Assembly (NCBI GenBank): GCA_003290165.1
Contig: QNQO01008318.1
Location: 1 to 64,000, forward strand
Source: Berberis thunbergii
Taxonomy: Eukaryota > Streptophyta > Magnoliopsida > Ranunculales > Berberidaceae
Direction: 5' to 3'
DNA length: 64,000 nucleotides
The position numbers and the translations under genes were made by a program. The notes beneath the pieces were generated by a model. It was given only the letters and a program-made list of their open reading frames with translations, made no database searches and was not told the origin of the DNA. Shown here one piece after another: positions 63,842 through 64,000 of the stretch. The first letter of the stretch is position 1; each line of letters starts with the position of its first letter.

Positions 63842-64000
63842 GTCTGGTAGTAAAACAATGTAAACAAACACCTATAATTCCTAAGTTGTGCTTTACGTGT
63901 TAGATTCATAGGAATTTCACTCAGTTGTGTCTGGTAGTAAAACAATGCATAAACAGCTATAATTCCTAAGTTGTGCTGTACGTGTTTGATTCATAGGAAA
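63842..64000 (+). repeat. Tandem repeat, 87-base unit, running off the window
   Basis: Copies start at 63842 and 63929 with GTCTGGTAGTAAAACAATG and share CTATAATTCCTAAGTTGTGC and GATTCATAGGAA. The second copy is cut by the window end, so more units may follow. Confidence 0.88.

Noticed and set aside
1..64000. CRISPR array, operons or other prokaryotic systems
   Set aside because: Intron-split genes and plant retroelements show nuclear plant DNA; repeats present are transposon ends and microsatellites without spacer structure.

Overview
The window is nuclear DNA from a flowering plant, most likely a eudicot. It is AT-rich, its genes are split by GT-AG introns, and it carries plant-type Ty3/gypsy elements primed by initiator-Met tRNA, L1-type LINEs, hAT and Mutator-like DNA elements and tRNA-derived SINEs. 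I cannot name the species. All readings were made by eye; no database search was run.

Only two host-gene loci are clear, plus one small fragment. (1) 1164-5935 (+) is the C-terminal third of a callose synthase (glucan synthase-like) gene. Its introns are still in place, but the coding sequence has many frameshifts and the first two thirds are missing, so it is a pseudogene. (2) Exons 1-3 of a zinc-independent medium-chain quinone oxidoreductase (chloroplast-envelope QORH type) lie at 34044-34103, 47695-47835 and 57345-57436 (+). They are separated by introns of about 13.6 and 9.5 kb filled with transposons, and exon 2 has a one-base deletion. The rest of the gene must lie beyond the window or is lost. 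(3) A roughly 200-base pentatricopeptide-repeat (PPR) fragment lies near 51.1 kb.

Most of the rest is dead, nested mobile DNA. 6.5-11.4 kb: an internally deleted gypsy element whose 3' LTR is split by a hAT element. 11.5-12.3 kb: a hAT-like element containing a SINE. 12.6-14.1 kb: a Mutator-like element with about 590-base terminal inverted repeats and a SINE in its loop. 14.6-16.1 kb: a degenerate hairpin-containing repeat split by another hAT. 18.2-22.5 kb: a decayed gypsy element whose gag is split by a hAT. 22.5-26.1 kb: a Tat-like gypsy element with a solo LTR in its RT. 26.1-29.0 kb: an L1 LINE on the minus strand. 31.6-33.8 kb: a MITE, a CAC-rich tract and a 1-kb inverted repeat just upstream of the oxidoreductase. 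Intron 1: MITE-like and hAT elements, a complete but inactivated chromovirus (40271-45713, minus strand) and a LINE 3' fragment. Intron 2: scattered LINE pieces with two hAT elements and a small LTR element nested among them. 58.3-61.1 kb: two gypsy gag remnants on the minus strand. 62.3-64 kb: short direct repeats and a SINE.

Four hAT elements share the end TAGGGGTGGGC. Two have perfect 8-bp target-site duplications, one has 7 of 8 and one is imperfect. Removing the insert and one duplication copy restores the host element in several cases, which gives a partial order of insertions. I saw no CRISPR array, rRNA, functional tRNA gene or wholly new gene system. The most unusual points are the transposon-inflated oxidoreductase gene with a long foldback about 250 bases upstream of its start codon, and the pattern of catalytic-residue losses in the chromovirus.
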